Shown: positions 1-11,473, counted from the stretch's first letter. The stretch: DNA of 64,000 nucleotides from Bufo bufo (GCF_905171765.1 NC_053397.1:115709295-115773294), one strand, 5' to 3'. Program-made: numbers and translations. The notes: generated by a model from the sequence alone, not told the origin.

Positions 1-690
1 TGCGCCAAATCTCGAGTGTAAAGTGTGCGCATCCAAAAAATATCTGACATCCGGTGAACTTTTTTCATAGACGGTGTCTGATGCGGACAGTGACATTAGA
101 TGCGCCACATCTCCTGTGTAAAGTGTGTGCATCCCAAAAATATGTGACATACAGTGTACTTTTTCAATAGACGGTGTCCGCTTCTGACAGTGACATTACT
201 AGTGCCTCATCTGCAGTGTAACGTTATCTGTGACATCCAGTGTACTTCTTCCATCGATGGTGTCTGCTGCGGACAGTGACATTACCAGCGCCACATCTGC
301 AGTGTAATGTGTGCGCTGAAAAAATGTATCTGTGACATCCAGTGTACTTTTTCCATCGACGGTGTCTGATTCTGACAGTGACAGTGACATAACTAGTGCC
401 TCATCTGCAGTGTAACGTTATCTGTGACATCCAGTGTACTTTTTCCATCGATGGTGTCTGCTGCGGACAGTGACATTACCAGCGCCACATCTACAGTGTA
501 ACATGTGCGCTGAAAAAATTTATCTGTCACACATAGCGTAGACGCTGCGGACAGTGACATTACCGATGGTACCTTTCCTGTATAACGTTTCCTCATCCCA
601 AACACCTGAGACATTCCCTGTAATTTTTTTATTAGCCGCTGGTGACAGCATTTACATTATCTGAGGGATATCTCCTGTGTGACGTTTCCA
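1..690. repeat. Tandem repeats of about 85-108 bp, 5' subterminal block of hAT-A
   Basis: At least six diverged units share the core 'cagtgtactttttccat', a 'ggacagtgacattac' stretch and a 'gcgccacatctgcagtgtaa' start. Units begin near 1, 101, 201, 286, 394 and 480, then degrade toward 690. Short minus-strand frames rich in 'VMSLSAADTIDG' are translations of the repeat and not genes. Position just upstream of the transposase start matches the subterminal arrays of hAT-B, hAT-C and hAT-D. Confidence 0.8.
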
Positions 691-786
691 CATCCCAAAT
701 ACCTTCTTAAATTGGTTTGCACATACACTTCCAAATCCTACGCTACTGTACGTGTAACAGACTTTCAATCATATATAACATTTAAT

Positions 787-3700
787 ATGAAGAAGGCGAG
801 CAGTAAGGGACGGGACAGTGGCCGTGATGCTGATGGTGCACTCAGAGGCTGTGGCCCTGGGCGTGGTGAAACTGTGTCTGCTGCCAGAGCATAAGAAAAA
901 CAATCATCCACAATACCTAACTTCATGTCCCAGTTTGCAGGGCGGCGCAGGACACCACTCTTGAAGTCAGACCAGTGTGACCAGGTGGTCGGTTGGATTG
1001 CAGCAGAAAATGCTTCTAGGTTAAGCATCACCCTGTCTTCCACCAAGTCCAGTTTCAGTAGCCAAGAGTCTGCTCAACCCAATCCTCACAATGATCCTCC
1101 TGCCTCCCACCATGGAGAGTCTAGGCAAACAAGTGATCCCACACTCGGATGTTCTGAGGAGCTCTTTTCAGCGCCAATCCTTGATTTGGCCCTCTTGCTT
1201 GGAGGGACAGATCTTATGCCCTGATTCCCAAACTCTTGAGCATCCACAATCACAAGAAGATGACAGTTGGGAACGGCAATTACTGTTTAATGAGGTGGAT
1301 CAGGATGAGACACAATTGCCAATAACTCAACGGCAATTACTGTCTAAAGAGGTTGATGAAGTTGTCAATCATTGAGCTTGTGGTTAGTTCAACAAGTCAG
1401 GAGGATGAGCAGAGTGAGGAAGTGGTGGATGATGAAGTTACTGAGCCAACCTGGGAAGGTGGATAGCCGAGCGAAGACAGCAGTGCAGAGGGGGAGGGAT
1501 CTGCTGCACCGCAACAGGCTGGAAGAGGCAGTGGGGTGGCAAAAGGAAGAAGGCGGGCCACACCCAACAGGCCTGCAACTGTTCCACAAAGCACCCCCTT
1601 GCGGAAATCTCCCTTGCCAAGGGGTCGGTGTTCTGCAGTATGGCTCTTTTTTGAAGAAAGTGCGGACGAAAAAAGAATAGTAGTTTGCAACCTGTGCCGT
1701 ACCAAAATGAGCAGGGGCGTGAACACTAGCAACCTCACCACCACCAGCATGATCCACCACATGGCATCCAAGCACCGTAATAAGTGGGACTAACGCCTGG
1801 GTCCACAATCTGTGTCTGTGGGTCACATCACTGCCTCCTCTTCCCCTGTGTTACGTGCTGGCCAATCCCCTGTCGTAGGCGCAGGCCTGGATGCCTCCCG
1901 CCCTGCACCTGGACCTTCGCAAGCACTATCAGCGACCAAATCTGATTCCGTGTCCCAGCACAGCGTCCAACTGTCTTTACCCCGGGCCTTTGAATGCAAG
2001 CGCAAATACCCAGCCACCCACCCACAGGCCATAGCACTAAATGAGCAGTTTTCAAAATTACTGGGCCTGGAAATGTTGGCATTTAGGCTTGTGGACACTG
2101 AGGCTTTCCGCAGCCTAATGGTGGCGGCGGTCCCTCGATACTCCGTCCCCAGCCGCCACTATTTTTCCTGGTGTGCCGTGCCTGCCTTACACCAACATGG
2201 GTCCCGTAACATCACCCATGCCCTGAACAACGCAGTTACTGGGAAGGTCCACTTAACCACGGACACATGGACAAGTGCATTAAGCCAGGGACGCTACGTT
2301 TCCCTGATGGCACACTGGGTGAACGTTGTGGAGGTCGGGAGCGAGTCGTACCCTGGGATGGCACAGGTGCTACCGACGCTAAGGATTGCGGGCCATCCTT
2401 CGATTAGGGTTTCTGCCAGCACCTACGTTAGTGGCCCAAACCCCCACTTCTCCTCCTCCACCTCCTCCAGCACTTCCACCTCTGAATTATCCACATGCAG
2501 CACCAGTCAGTCATCAGTCGGTAACTAGAAGCAGTGTAGCACTGCAGTGGGGAAGCGGCAACAGGCCAAGCTGAAGCTGATATGCTTATGCTTAGAGCTG
2601 TGGCAGGGGATAAGAGACCAGACTGAGCTGTGGCTCTTGCCACTCAACCTAGAACCAGACATGGTTGTGTCTGATAATGGCCGCATCCCATGCCTGGCCC
2701 ACGTCTTAAACTTTGTGGTTCAGCATTTTCTCAAAACGTACCCCAATTTGCCTGAGCTACTGGTGAAGGTGCGCCGCGTGTGTGCCTATTTCCGCAAGTC
2801 ATCGACAGCTTCAGCAGGTCTGTCAACGCTGCAGCAGCCCTGGAAATTGCCAGCTCACTGGCTGTTGTGCGACATGAGCATGCGCTGGAACTCGACGTTC
2901 CACATGTTGGTCAGGCTTTGTGAGCAGCAGAGGGCAGTAGTGGAATACCAGCTGCAACATGGTCGTCGCCTTTCCAGTAAGCTTTCACTAATCACAAGTG
3001 AGGAGTGGACATGGATCTCTGACCTCTGTGAGGTTTTAAGAAACATTGAGGAATCAACACGGCGATAACGCTATTATCAGCATAACCATCCCACTTCTGT
3101 GTCTACTCAAACGCTCGCTGCTCACAATTAAGGATGATGCTTTGCATGTGGAAGAAAGTACACAGGGTGATAGCCAGACCACCCTCAGTTTGTCTTCTCA
3201 GCGCGAATTGGACGATGAAGAGGAGGAGCAGGAGATGGTTGCCTCCGCTACATAGGGTAGTACCCATGGAAGTTTAATTTCATCTGTTCAGCGTGGGTGG
3301 GCAGAAGAGGAGGAAGAGGATGAGAGGATTGAGAGTGATCCTCCTGATGATGACAGCGAAGTCTTGCCTGTTGGTACTCTGGCACACCCGGCTGACTTCA
3401 TGTTAGGCTGCCTTTCCCGCAACCTTCGCGTTATACGCATTTTAGACAACACAGATTACTGTTTGTTCACCCTTCTCGACCCCCGCTACAAAGAGAATTT
3501 TTCATCTCTCATTCCTCTGGTGGAGAGGAGGAGCAAAATGGTGCAATACCTAAAGATCCTTGTTGAAAAATTGCTCCAAAAATTTCCATCTGACAACGCT
3601 GGCGACAGAGTCCGTAGTTTCTTTGCCAACCGAGGAGGGGAGACAAGGGGAACACACAGCAGTTCCAACAGAGGCAGGGCAACACTCTCTAAAGCCTGGG

Positions 3701-4065
3701 ACAGTTTCATGACACCCCGCTAGCATCCTCACCCTGATGTGTGGCCTAGTGTCACAAGGAGGGAAACATTTTGGAAGATGGTGAAGGAGTACATGGCAGA
3801 CCGTGTCAGCGTCCTAAATGATCCCTCAGTGCCTTACAACTACTGGGTGTCCAAGCTGGACACGTGGCACAAACTGGCGCTCTATGCCTTGGAGGTGCTG
3901 GCCTGCCCTGCCGCCAGCGTTTTGTCAGAGCGGGTATTTAGTGCTGCTGGTGGCATTATAACAGATAAGCGTATCCGCCTGTCAACTGACAATGCTGACA
4001 GGTTGACTCTTATAAAAATGAACAAAGCCTGGATTGACTTCTCAACTCCACCAGAAAAAAGCTGA
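787..4065 (+). pseudogene. hAT-A transposase (BED finger, ZBED-like), decayed
   Basis: The protein would bind element ends and catalyse cut-and-paste transposition. The start at 787 is chosen because the basic Gly/Arg-rich N-terminus matches the sister copies. Pieces in order: N-terminus 787-1224; BED zinc finger about 1680-1780 (CNLC then HHMASKH); catalytic core with LTTDTWT at about 2253-2273; DNGR near 2672 followed by CLAH; the RWNST block near 2885; an acidic linker near 3200; LLDPRYK at about 3472; and the C-terminal dimerisation block with SERVFSAAGGIITDKR at about 3927-3975. At least two frame changes (about 1230-1530 and about 3050) and several stops break it. Part of the segment between DNGR and CLAH is deleted relative to hAT-C. 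It is non-functional. Confidence 0.88.
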
Positions 4066-4224
4066 TGAACATAAAGGCACTTTAAATGTGTTGTTTATAA
4101 TGTACTGAATACACTGTATTCCCATGCACCCCTTCCACCACAAACAATGGTATATGGTTGAATCTTCCTTTTCTCATCTTCTTCCTCCTCTTCCATCATA
4201 TCAACACATGCTTATTCATCGCAT

Positions 4225-4522
4225 ATAATGCCCTCGTATATATGCCCTTCGCATATAATGTTTTTTAGAGTCAGCTCACCTGCAGGCCCTTGCATATAAT
4301 TTTTTAGAGGGTCAACTCACCAGCAGGCCTTCACCTACAATATTTTACAGGGTCAGCTCCCCTGCATGCCCCTGCATATAATTTTTTAGAGGGTCAGCTC
4401 ACCAGCAGGCCTTCACCAATAATCTTTTACAGGGTCAGCTCACCTGCAGGCCCGCACCTAAACATTTTTACAGGGTCAGCTCACCTACAGGCCCTCGCAT
4501 ATAATTTTTTAGAGGGTCAGCT
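4225..4522. repeat. Tandem repeats of about 41 bp, 3' subterminal block of hAT-A
   Basis: About seven units contain 'gcatataattttttagagg' and 'gtcagctcacctgcaggcc'. The array stops abruptly at 4522 and resumes at 5082 because an LTR is inserted between. It follows the transposase stop after about 160 bp of AT-rich 3' sequence. Confidence 0.8.
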
Positions 4523-5081
4523 TGTCACAGCCAGACAGCTGAGAAGCGCTCACAGGAGCTTCTCAGATCCTCCTCCTTGAATTTCTTTGTTTTGGTTTAG
4601 TTTCTCATCTCGTTAGTCTATCTCAGCTGTCATGCAGTTAGACTGATCGCTACCCTTTAAGTTCCTCCCCATAATGCAGTAGTGTGCGGCTGATACAACT
4701 TCCTGGAGTGTGTGTGCATGCTGTTCCCAGTTCCCAGTTCCCAGTTCCCTGTTCCCAGTCGTCAGTCGTCATTCGTTTGCAAGATAAGTGCTGTTTATGT
4801 ATTTATGATTTTGTCTTTTCTGGATCCAGGTGACCCTGACTCCCTCCGTGTCAGTGTAGGGAGCCGGTGGTCGTGTCCCTTCACTATTGTAGGGTCTTCA
4901 GGTAATAGATAGCCGAGGAACGTGGATATGCGGCCATCCACCTTTGGGGTGTTCGCATAGGCTGAGCAGTGAGGGAGAGCGGCAGGTCTATTGCGGGGGT
5001 CTCCCTTTGTTCCTTAGTTGTGGATCCAGAGAGACATTGTTTATATGGTATTGTCTTGTTTCCTGTACACCATCCGTGACA
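4523..5081. mobile_element. Solo LTR (559 bp) inside hAT-A 3' repeats
   Basis: The insert begins TGTCACAGCC and ends CCGTGACA, so it has TG...CA LTR ends with 6-bp inverted tips. It is flanked by a perfect 5-bp duplication, cagct, at 4518-4522 and 5082-5086, and the hAT repeat reads continuously across once it is removed. There is no internal coding region, so this is a solo LTR left by recombination between two LTRs. A short tandem run of 'ttcccag' lies at about 4724-4758. The 5-bp duplication fits Ty3/Gypsy or some retroviruses; the family is not identified. Confidence 0.8.
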
Positions 5082-5560
5082 CAGCTCACCAGCAGGCCAT
5101 CAATTATAATTTTTCAAAGGTGTATGAAGCCCTCATTTATCTGACATACAGGTTGTATTGGAGTGCCTCTTCCTTCTAATTTTTGGCAGCACTTGCACTT
5201 TATATACAAGTAAATATACAGGAAAGAATGTTTCCTAACAATTTTTCCTCTAAAATCTATTTTTTCTTTGGTTTTGTGCATATTATTGTCAGTCTGTAAA
5301 AGTGGCGTACTACTCGGACAACATCGTTCCCAGCAGCGACCTGGGAGTCCAAGATGCATTCAGACATCTTCCCTTATGCTGTTTCCGAACCATTTTGGTG
5401 GTGTTTCCATCAATTTCTGACCTTTTTCTATGAACCAGATACCCTCCCCTCTTCAGAGCAGGGGGTGCCTGGTTTAATGCTCGGGTTCTCCCATTGACTT
5501 CTATTGTGCTCATGTGCTCGGTAGAGCACCCGAGCATCCCGAGGTGTTGGGCCCGATCAC
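5082..5560. other. hAT-A 3' non-coding region after the solo LTR
   Basis: The subterminal repeat resumes for about 40 bp, followed by AT-rich sequence and then a GC-richer stretch (from about 5435) with several copies of 'gagcac', 'gtgctc' and 'cccgagca' in both orientations. Such inverted hexamers are typical of transposase-binding subterminal DNA. No coding region is seen. Confidence 0.6.
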
Positions 5561-5589
5561 CCGAGCACTTTGGTGCTCGATCAACCCTA
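5561..5589 (-). repeat. hAT-A right terminal inverted repeat
   Basis: Read on the minus strand the end starts TAGGGTTGATCGAGCACC, close to the hAT-B and hAT-C ends (TAGGGATGAGCGAACCCG). The extent of the repeat is uncertain because the left end is not in the window. Confidence 0.65.
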
Positions 5590-5815
5590 TCTAGCACCTG
5601 TAACATCTCTCCCTGCACTAAGTTTACTGGAAAATGGCAGGATGAGGGTTTTTTATAGGGCTGTGCTATATATTATAGTGATCCCTCGTTCCCAGACTTC
5701 TTACCTTATCTTTGTAACATATGCAGTAGTCATTTTAGAAAAAATCATTAGCACGAAGCACAAGGAAATTTGGATTCGTACCAAATCAAATTTTTCCTTT
5801 TTACTGTATTTATGT
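5590..5815. other. Unassigned 226 bp between hAT-A and the Penelope-like fragment
   Basis: AT-rich sequence with no coding region. The run from about 5750 to 5805 (ggaaatttggattcgtacc...) looks like part of a dispersed repeat, but I cannot name it. Confidence 0.4.
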
Positions 5816-6060
5816 ATTTTGGGCAGTGCGTGAAGTTTTGGGACGGTAGGTTGATCCACACAAATAAATTCAGCCCGTTTATCATTAAGTACTTCTAGGA
5901 CTACTCCCTCAGCAACAAAGTGATAAACATTCTGCTGGATCTTGCTAGTTGGATCATAATAAATTTTTCGGTATGTAGAAATATAATTCAGCATGGCTTT
6001 AACACCAGATTTATAGTGTTCCGAGTCTATAACTACTATTGTTTCCGCCTTGCTTGCCAT
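5816..6060 (-). pseudogene. Penelope-like element reverse transcriptase fragment
   Basis: An approximately 82-residue stretch on the minus strand has the spacing of the N-terminal RT region of Penelope-like elements: YDPT, then a helix-like segment ending in GVVLEVLNDKRAEFI, then PTVPKLHALPKIHK. The P-x-x-P-x-x-x-x-LPKIHK block is the family signature. The following catalytic RT motifs and GIY-YIG endonuclease are absent. The frame runs on to 5701 without recognisable motifs. This is a small relic of a family that also appears at 37596-38297. Confidence 0.65.
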
Positions 6061-6552
6061 TCTGATAAAAAGTTAAAAAAAGTTTTTTTCATAATAAAAA
6101 AATTAAGTTTCAAGTAAAACAAAAACTAAAAAAGCCACCTTCCTATAATAAAAGACATAAAATATAAAAAAAAACTGAGAAAAAAAAAGTTAAAACAGAT
6201 GTATTGGTATTGCCGCGTCCGTTACAACCAGCTATATAAAAATATCACATGCTCTACTCGTCACCTTAACGTTGTAAAAAAAAAAAACCTGTGCTGAAAC
6301 AACCATTTTTGGTCACCTTACAAAAAAAGTAATGCCAAGTGATCAAAAAGTCGTATGCCCTCAAAATAGTACCAATCAAACTGTCACCTCATACCACAAA
6401 AAAAATGAGCCCCTACAATAGATCCCCACGACAAATTGGCAAAAAAATTTCAAATAAAAAAAAAACACTATGACTAAAACATGCTTTTTTGCACTAAAAC
6501 ATGCACTAAAACATGTATACATATTAGGTATTGCCACATCTGTAATGACCTA
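6061..6552. repeat. AT-rich dispersed repeat
   Basis: Low-complexity A-runs alternate with phrases such as 'tattgccgcgtccgttacaa' (about 6208) and, diverged, 'tattgccacatctgtaatga' (about 6529), so the element contains an internal direct repeat about 320 bp apart. No coding region is seen. It ends where a TTAA-type MITE begins. The family is not identified. Confidence 0.5.
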
Positions 6553-6913
6553 ACCCCTGCACTATGATGTCATCGGCGCAGGCGCAGTGGAGATGTCTGA
6601 TCAGGGAAGCGGTCAGACATTCACTGCGCATGCGCAGAACAGAGACGCGCACGAAGAGGATCGCATTCAGGAGAAGATGGGCGGGCTGGAGGGACGCGCT
6701 GGGCGGCGACAGTTTATGAAGGTAGACGAAGCCTCTAGGTGCTAATGACGCCCCCATAGCACCTAGAGGCTCATTAGCATATAGATATAAGTTGTTATTT
6801 TAGCAAAACGGCCGCCCCAAAACCTATCATATTAGGATGGTTTGTTAGAGCAGACACTAGCGGATCGCTAGTGTCTGACACCTAAATATGTCATACGAAG
6901 TGATAGAAACCCT
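6553..6913. mobile_element. Half copy of the TTAA fold-back element
   Basis: This matches the loop and right arm of the complete element at 7450-8214: 'tgtcatcggcgcaggcgcag', 'gcctctaggtgctaatgacg' and 'gcggatcgctagtgtctga' occur in the same order. It ends 'gatagaaaccct' followed by TTAA at 6914-6917. The left arm is missing, so this is a one-armed or 5'-truncated derivative. No coding region is present. Confidence 0.75.
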
Positions 6914-6917
6914 TTAA

Positions 6918-7440
6918 AAAAGCAGGTTTTGGAAATACTTCAAAATTTTAAGATTTGATTCTAAAATTCTAAGTCTTCTAACATCCCCCAAAAATTTAAT
7001 GGCATTTACAAAATGATCCAAACATAAATAAGACATATGGGAAATGTAACATAATAACTATTTTATGAAGTATCACTATCTGTTTTAAAAGTAGAGACAT
7101 TAAAATTTGCAAAGTTGCAAAATTTTAAAATTTTTGGGTAAATTCAAGATTTTTTTATAAATAAAAATTAAACATATTGACTGAAATTTATCACTATCAT
7201 GAAGTACAATGTGTCATGAGAAAACAGTCTCAGAATGGCTTGGATAAGTAAAAGTGTTCCAAAGATGTGACACGTCAAATAAAAAAAAAAATGCCTGCTT
7301 CTTAAGGTGAAATATGGTAGGGTCCTGAAAGGGTTAATTGCCCTGCGCTGTATAATGCAGGGAAAGGGTTTGTTTATATTTTTTACACTGCTAGACAGTG
7401 AAAATGGGGATTTGTCCTGGTTCAGCTCTGAACTTGGACA
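6918..7440. repeat. AT-rich dispersed repeat, second copy in reverse at 26291-26485
   Basis: The stretch around 7195-7260 (agtacaatgtgtcatgagaa ... ggataagtaaaagtgttcc) reappears in reverse complement at about 26310-26390, showing a dispersed family. It has no coding region. It may be the same repeat as 6061-6552, split by the fold-back element. Confidence 0.55.
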
Positions 7441-7449
7441 ACCCTTTAA

Positions 7450-8214
7450 AGGGTTTCTATCACTTCGTATGACATAATTAGCTCTCAGACACTAGCGATC
7501 CGCTAGTGTCTGCTCTGGCCAACCATCCTAATATAACAGCTTTTGGGGCAGCCGTTTTGCAAAAAAAATAACTTTTATAAATATGCTAATGAGCCTCTAG
7601 GTGCTATGTGGGCGTCATTAGCACCTAGAGGCTCCGTCTACCTTCATACACAGCCACCGCCCAGCGCGTCCCTCCAGCCCGCCCATCTCCTGCTGAATGC
7701 GATCCTCCGTGTGACGCAGCGGACGAATTCTCACGCATGCGCTGTGCGCGGCTGTATTCGGCGCATGCGCAGTGAATGTCTGACCGCTTCCCTGCTCAGA
7801 CATCTCCACTGCGCCTGTTCCTTGGAGCACTATGACGTCATCGGCGCAGGCGCAGTGGAGATGTCTGAGCAGGGAAGCGGTCAGACATTCACTGCGCATG
7901 CGCCGAATACAGCCGCGCACAGCGCATGCGTGAGAATTCGTCCGCTGCGTCACACGGAGGATCGCATTCAGCAGGAGATGGGCGGGCTGGAGGGACGCGC
8001 TGGGCGGTGGCTGTGTATGAAGGTAGACGGAGCCTCTAGGTGCTAATGACGCCTACATAGCACCTAGAGGCTCATTAGCATATTTATAAAAGTTATTTTT
8101 TTAGCAAAACGGCTGCCCCAAAAGCTGTTATATTAGGATAGTTGGCCAGAGCAGACACTAGCGGATCGCTAGTGTCTGAGAGCTAATTATGTCATACGAA
8201 GTGATAGAAACCCT
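7450..8214. mobile_element. Fold-back MITE with TTAA target duplication
   Basis: A near-perfect inverted repeat: left arm about 7450-7817, loop 7818-7846, right arm 7847-8214. The ends are AGGGTTTCTATC...GATAGAAACCCT. TTAA flanks both sides (7446-7449 and 8215-8218), the duplication made by piggyBac transposases, so this is probably a non-autonomous piggyBac-mobilised palindrome. Arms include 'gacactagcgatccgctagt', itself palindromic. Long frames on both strands (7543-8046 and 7618-7953) are artefacts of the palindrome and not genes. A half copy lies at 6553-6913. Confidence 0.85.
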
Positions 8215-8218
8215 TTAA

Positions 8219-8546
8219 CTGTACTCTACAAATGTAATTTATATAATTTTATGTTTTACATCCCGTAAATTAAAGACCCACATCTTAGAACATATCAATG
8301 ATATTTCTAACCCCAAAACAAACAGAAAAATCTAGTGTATCAAAACATTTTTACATGCACATAAAGGGTGATTAGCAGGCTTGGACTGGCCCACAGGGGT
8401 ACAGGTGAATCCCCGTCGGGCCCCTGAGCAAGGTGGGCCCCTAGTCTCCCATCCCCTGCACAAGTGGCTCATAACACAGTAGACTTACTGCACTACGTAC
8501 ACCTCAACCAGCCTATGTTCATATAAAAAAAATAATTGTTAGATTA
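8219..8546. other. Non-coding flank of hAT-B, partly a dispersed repeat
   Basis: AT-rich unique-looking DNA to about 8378, then a repeat beginning 'ggcttggactggcccacagg'. This repeat appears to continue on the far side of hAT-B (26231-26290, ending 'actggtgggccctagg'), as expected if hAT-B inserted into it. No coding region. Confidence 0.5.
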
Positions 8547-8829
8547 TATATGATTAGAGTTGAGCGAACACCTGGATGTTCGGGTTGGAGAAGTTCGGCC
8601 GAACTTCCCGGAAATGTTCGGGTTCCGAACCCGACCCGAACTTCGTCCCGAACCCCATTGAAGTCAAAGGGGACCCGAACTTTTTGGCACTAAAAAGGCT
8701 GTAAAACAGCCCAGGAAAGGGCTAGAGGGCTGCAAAAGGCAGAAAAATGTAGTTAAATCCCCTGCAAACAAATGTGGATAGGAAAATGAATTAAAATAAT
8801 AATAAAATAAATAGAAATTAACCAATATC

Positions 8830-9270
8830 AATTGGAGAGAGGTCCCATAGCAGAGAATCTGGCTTCATATCAGCAGAGAATCAGACTTCATGTCATAGCA
8901 GAGAATCAGGCTTCACGTCACCCACCACTGGAACAGTCCATTGTCAGATATCTAGGCCCAGGCACCCAGGCAGAGGAGAGAGGTCCCATAGCAGAGAATC
9001 TGGCTTCATGTCAGCAGAGAATCAGTCTTTATGTCATAGCAGAGAATCATGCTTCACGTCACCCAACATTGGAACAGTCCATTGTCATATAATTTAGGCC
9101 CCGGCACCCAGACAGAGGAGAGAGGTCCCATAACATAGAATCTGGCTTCATGTCAGCGACTCAGCAGAGAATCAGTCTTCATGTCATAGCAGAGAATCAG
9201 GCTTCATGTCACCCACCACTGGAACAGGCCACTGTCAGATATTTTTAGGCCCCGGCACCCAGACAGAGGA
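8830..9270. repeat. 141-bp tandem repeats, hAT-B left block, about 3 units
   Basis: Units contain 'agcagagaatctggcttcat', 'cacccaccactggaacagtc' and 'ggcacccagacagaggagag'. The same unit is expanded to about 11 copies in hAT-C (34905-36560). It lies between the left terminus and the transposase C-terminus. Confidence 0.85.
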
Positions 9271-9390
9271 GAAGTTCATTCAACTTTGGGTTGCCCCGCA
9301 ATATAATGGTAAAATGAAAATAAAAATAGGATTGAAAGAGGAAGTGCCCTGGAGTACAATAATATATGGTTAAGGGGAGGTAGTTAATGT

Positions 9391-11094
9391 CTAATCTGCA
9401 CAAGGGATGGACAGGTCCTGTGGGATCCATGCCTGGTTCATTTTTATGAATGTCAGCTTGTCCACATTGGCTGTAGACAGGCGGCTGCGTTTGTCTGTAA
9501 TGACGCCCCCTGCCGTGCTGAATACACGTTCAGACAAAACGCTGGCCGCCGGGCAGGCCAACACCTCCAAGGCATAAAAGGCTAGCTCTGGCCACGTGGA
9601 CAATTTGGAGACCCAGAAGTTGAATGGGGCCGAACCATCAGTCAGTACGTGGAGGGGTGTGCACATGTACTGTTCCACCATGTTAGTGAAATGTTGCCTC
9701 CTGCTAACACATTCCGTATCAGGTGGTGGTGCAGTTAGCTGTGGCGTGGTGACAAAACTTTTCCACATCTCTGCCATGCTAACCCTGCCCTCAGAGGAGC
9801 TGGCCGTGACACAGCTGCATTGGCGACCTCTTGCTCCTCCTCTGCCTTCGCCTTGGGCTTCCACTTGTTCCCCTGTGACATTTGGGAATGCTCTCAGTAG
9901 CGCGTCTACCAACGTGTGCTTGTACTCGCGCATCTTCCTATCACGCTCCAGTGTAGGAAGTAAGGTGGGCACATTGTCTTTGTACCGGGGATCCAGCAGG
10001 GTGGCAACCCAGTAGTCCGCACACGTTAAAATGTGGGCAACTCTGCTGTCGTTGCGCAGGCACTGCAGCATGTAGTCACTCATGTGTGCCAGGCTGCCCA
10101 GAGGTAAGGACAAGCTGTCCTCTGTGAGACTGGCCTGAAAGTTCTAAAAATAACCCCTCTTCCTCCTCCTCCTCCTCCTCCTGGTCCACCTCCTCTTCCA
10201 TCATCGCCCTAAGTGTTTTCTCAAGGAGACATAGAAGTGGTATTGTAACGCTGATAACGGTGTCATCGCCACTGGCCATGTTGGTGGAGTACTCGAAACA
10301 GCGCAACAGGGCACACAGGTCTCGCATGGAGGCCCAGTCATTGGTGGTGAAGTGGTGCTGTTCCACAGTGCGACTGACCCGTGCGTGCTGCAGCTGAAAC
10401 TCCACTATGGCCTGCTGCTGCTCGCACAGTCTGTCCAGCATGTGCAAGGTGGAGTTCCACCTGGTGGGCACGTCGCATATGAGGCGGTGAGCGGGAAGGC
10501 CGAAGTTACGATGTAGCGCAGACAGGCGAGCAGCGGCAGGATGTGAATGCCGGAAGCGCGAACAGACGGCCCGCACTTTATGCAGCAGCTCTGACATGTC
10601 GTGGTAGTTGTGAATGAACTTCTGCACCACCAAATTCAGCACATGCGCCAGGCAAGGGATGTGCTAGGTGGATGCTGTTGGGAAACCCTGCCAGCAGAGT
10701 CTTCAAACAGCATAAGAGACTGCTGCATAACTTGAGGCTCAGACAGTTTCCCTGATATGCATGGGGGTGATGTGACAGACTGATGGGCTTGGTTTTCATG
10801 CGCCATCTATGCGCTTTCTGCAGAAGACTGGGTGGGAGATAATGTGAACGTGCTGGATCCACTGTCGGCCACCCAATTGACTAATGCCTGTACCTGCTCA
10901 GGCCTTACCATCCTTAGAACGGCATTGGGCCCCACCAAATATCGCTGTAAATTCTGCTGGCTACTGGGACCCGAGGTAGTTGGTTCACTAGGACGTGTGG
11001 CTGTGGCAGAACGGCCACGTCCTCTCCCTGCACCAGAGGCTCAACTAACACCACCACGACCATGTCCGCGTCCCTTACTAGATGTTTTCCTCAT
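9391..11094 (-). pseudogene. hAT-B transposase, internally deleted
   Basis: The minus-strand start codon (11092-11094) is shared with hAT-C, giving the MRKTS...GRG basic N-terminus. At about 10663 the sequence jumps from the N-terminal linker straight to the region after CLAH. About 1.5 kb present in hAT-C, including the BED finger, the LTTDTW catalytic aspartate and the DNGR aspartate, is missing. The remaining pieces are 10076-10642 (CDVPTRWNST, DLCALLRCFE, acidic run) and 9391-10113 (LLDPRYKD; dimerisation block SERVFSTAGGVITDKR). A frame change and a small deletion occur near 10113. It cannot encode an active transposase and would depend on a relative. Confidence 0.9.
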
Positions 11095-11473
11095 TGTTAC
11101 CGTTCACCACAATAAGAAAAATATTATTTGGCCCAATGTATTGAATTCAAATTCAAGCCTTTTTTTACAGACACCTAACACTATCTGGCTATCTATTTAG
11201 GTACCGTATTACACTAATACAGGCACAGCAGTAATGACAGATTTAGCTGAATATAAATTTGAGGCCTATTATTTAGGCGCTGGGTGACAGGTATACGTTT
11301 ACAGACAGAATTAGACTTGGATATGCACAGTAGCGTGTGTGTGAAGTTATTGAGAATGACCCTATCAGCACCTTGAATCTAATATACCCTTTTAGGGATA
11401 GATTTAAAGTAGGCCTGATACAGCAGAAACCACTAATTTAGGAAATTGCTAGGTTGGGAATTGTATTTCAAAC
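11095..11473. repeat. 296-bp subterminal repeat of hAT-B, first segment
   Basis: After about 100 bp of leader-like sequence, one diverged unit runs to 11473 (gaggcctattatttaggcgc ... ttgggaattgtatttcaaac). The array breaks at the retroviral 5' LTR and continues at 24775 with the remainder of the unit, aaaccagaac. Confidence 0.8.

Larger units (their letters stand above)
1..5589 (+). mobile_element. hAT-A transposon, left end outside the window
   Basis: This is a ZBED-type hAT DNA transposon. It has a 5' tandem-repeat block, a decayed transposase on the plus strand, a 3' tandem-repeat block and a right terminus ending at 5589. Read inward on the minus strand, the terminus begins TAGGGTTGATCGAGCACC, which resembles the TAGRGWTGAGCGAAC ends of hAT-B and hAT-C. 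The 8 bases after the end, 5590-5597 (tctagcac), would be the target duplication; the partner copy lies left of the window. A solo LTR at 4523-5081 interrupts the 3' repeats. The right boundary is inferred from similarity to the other hAT ends. Confidence 0.75.

Noticed and set aside
7543..8046. 167-codon frame in the fold-back element
   Set aside because: Mirror frames on both strands encode the same peptide because the DNA is palindromic.
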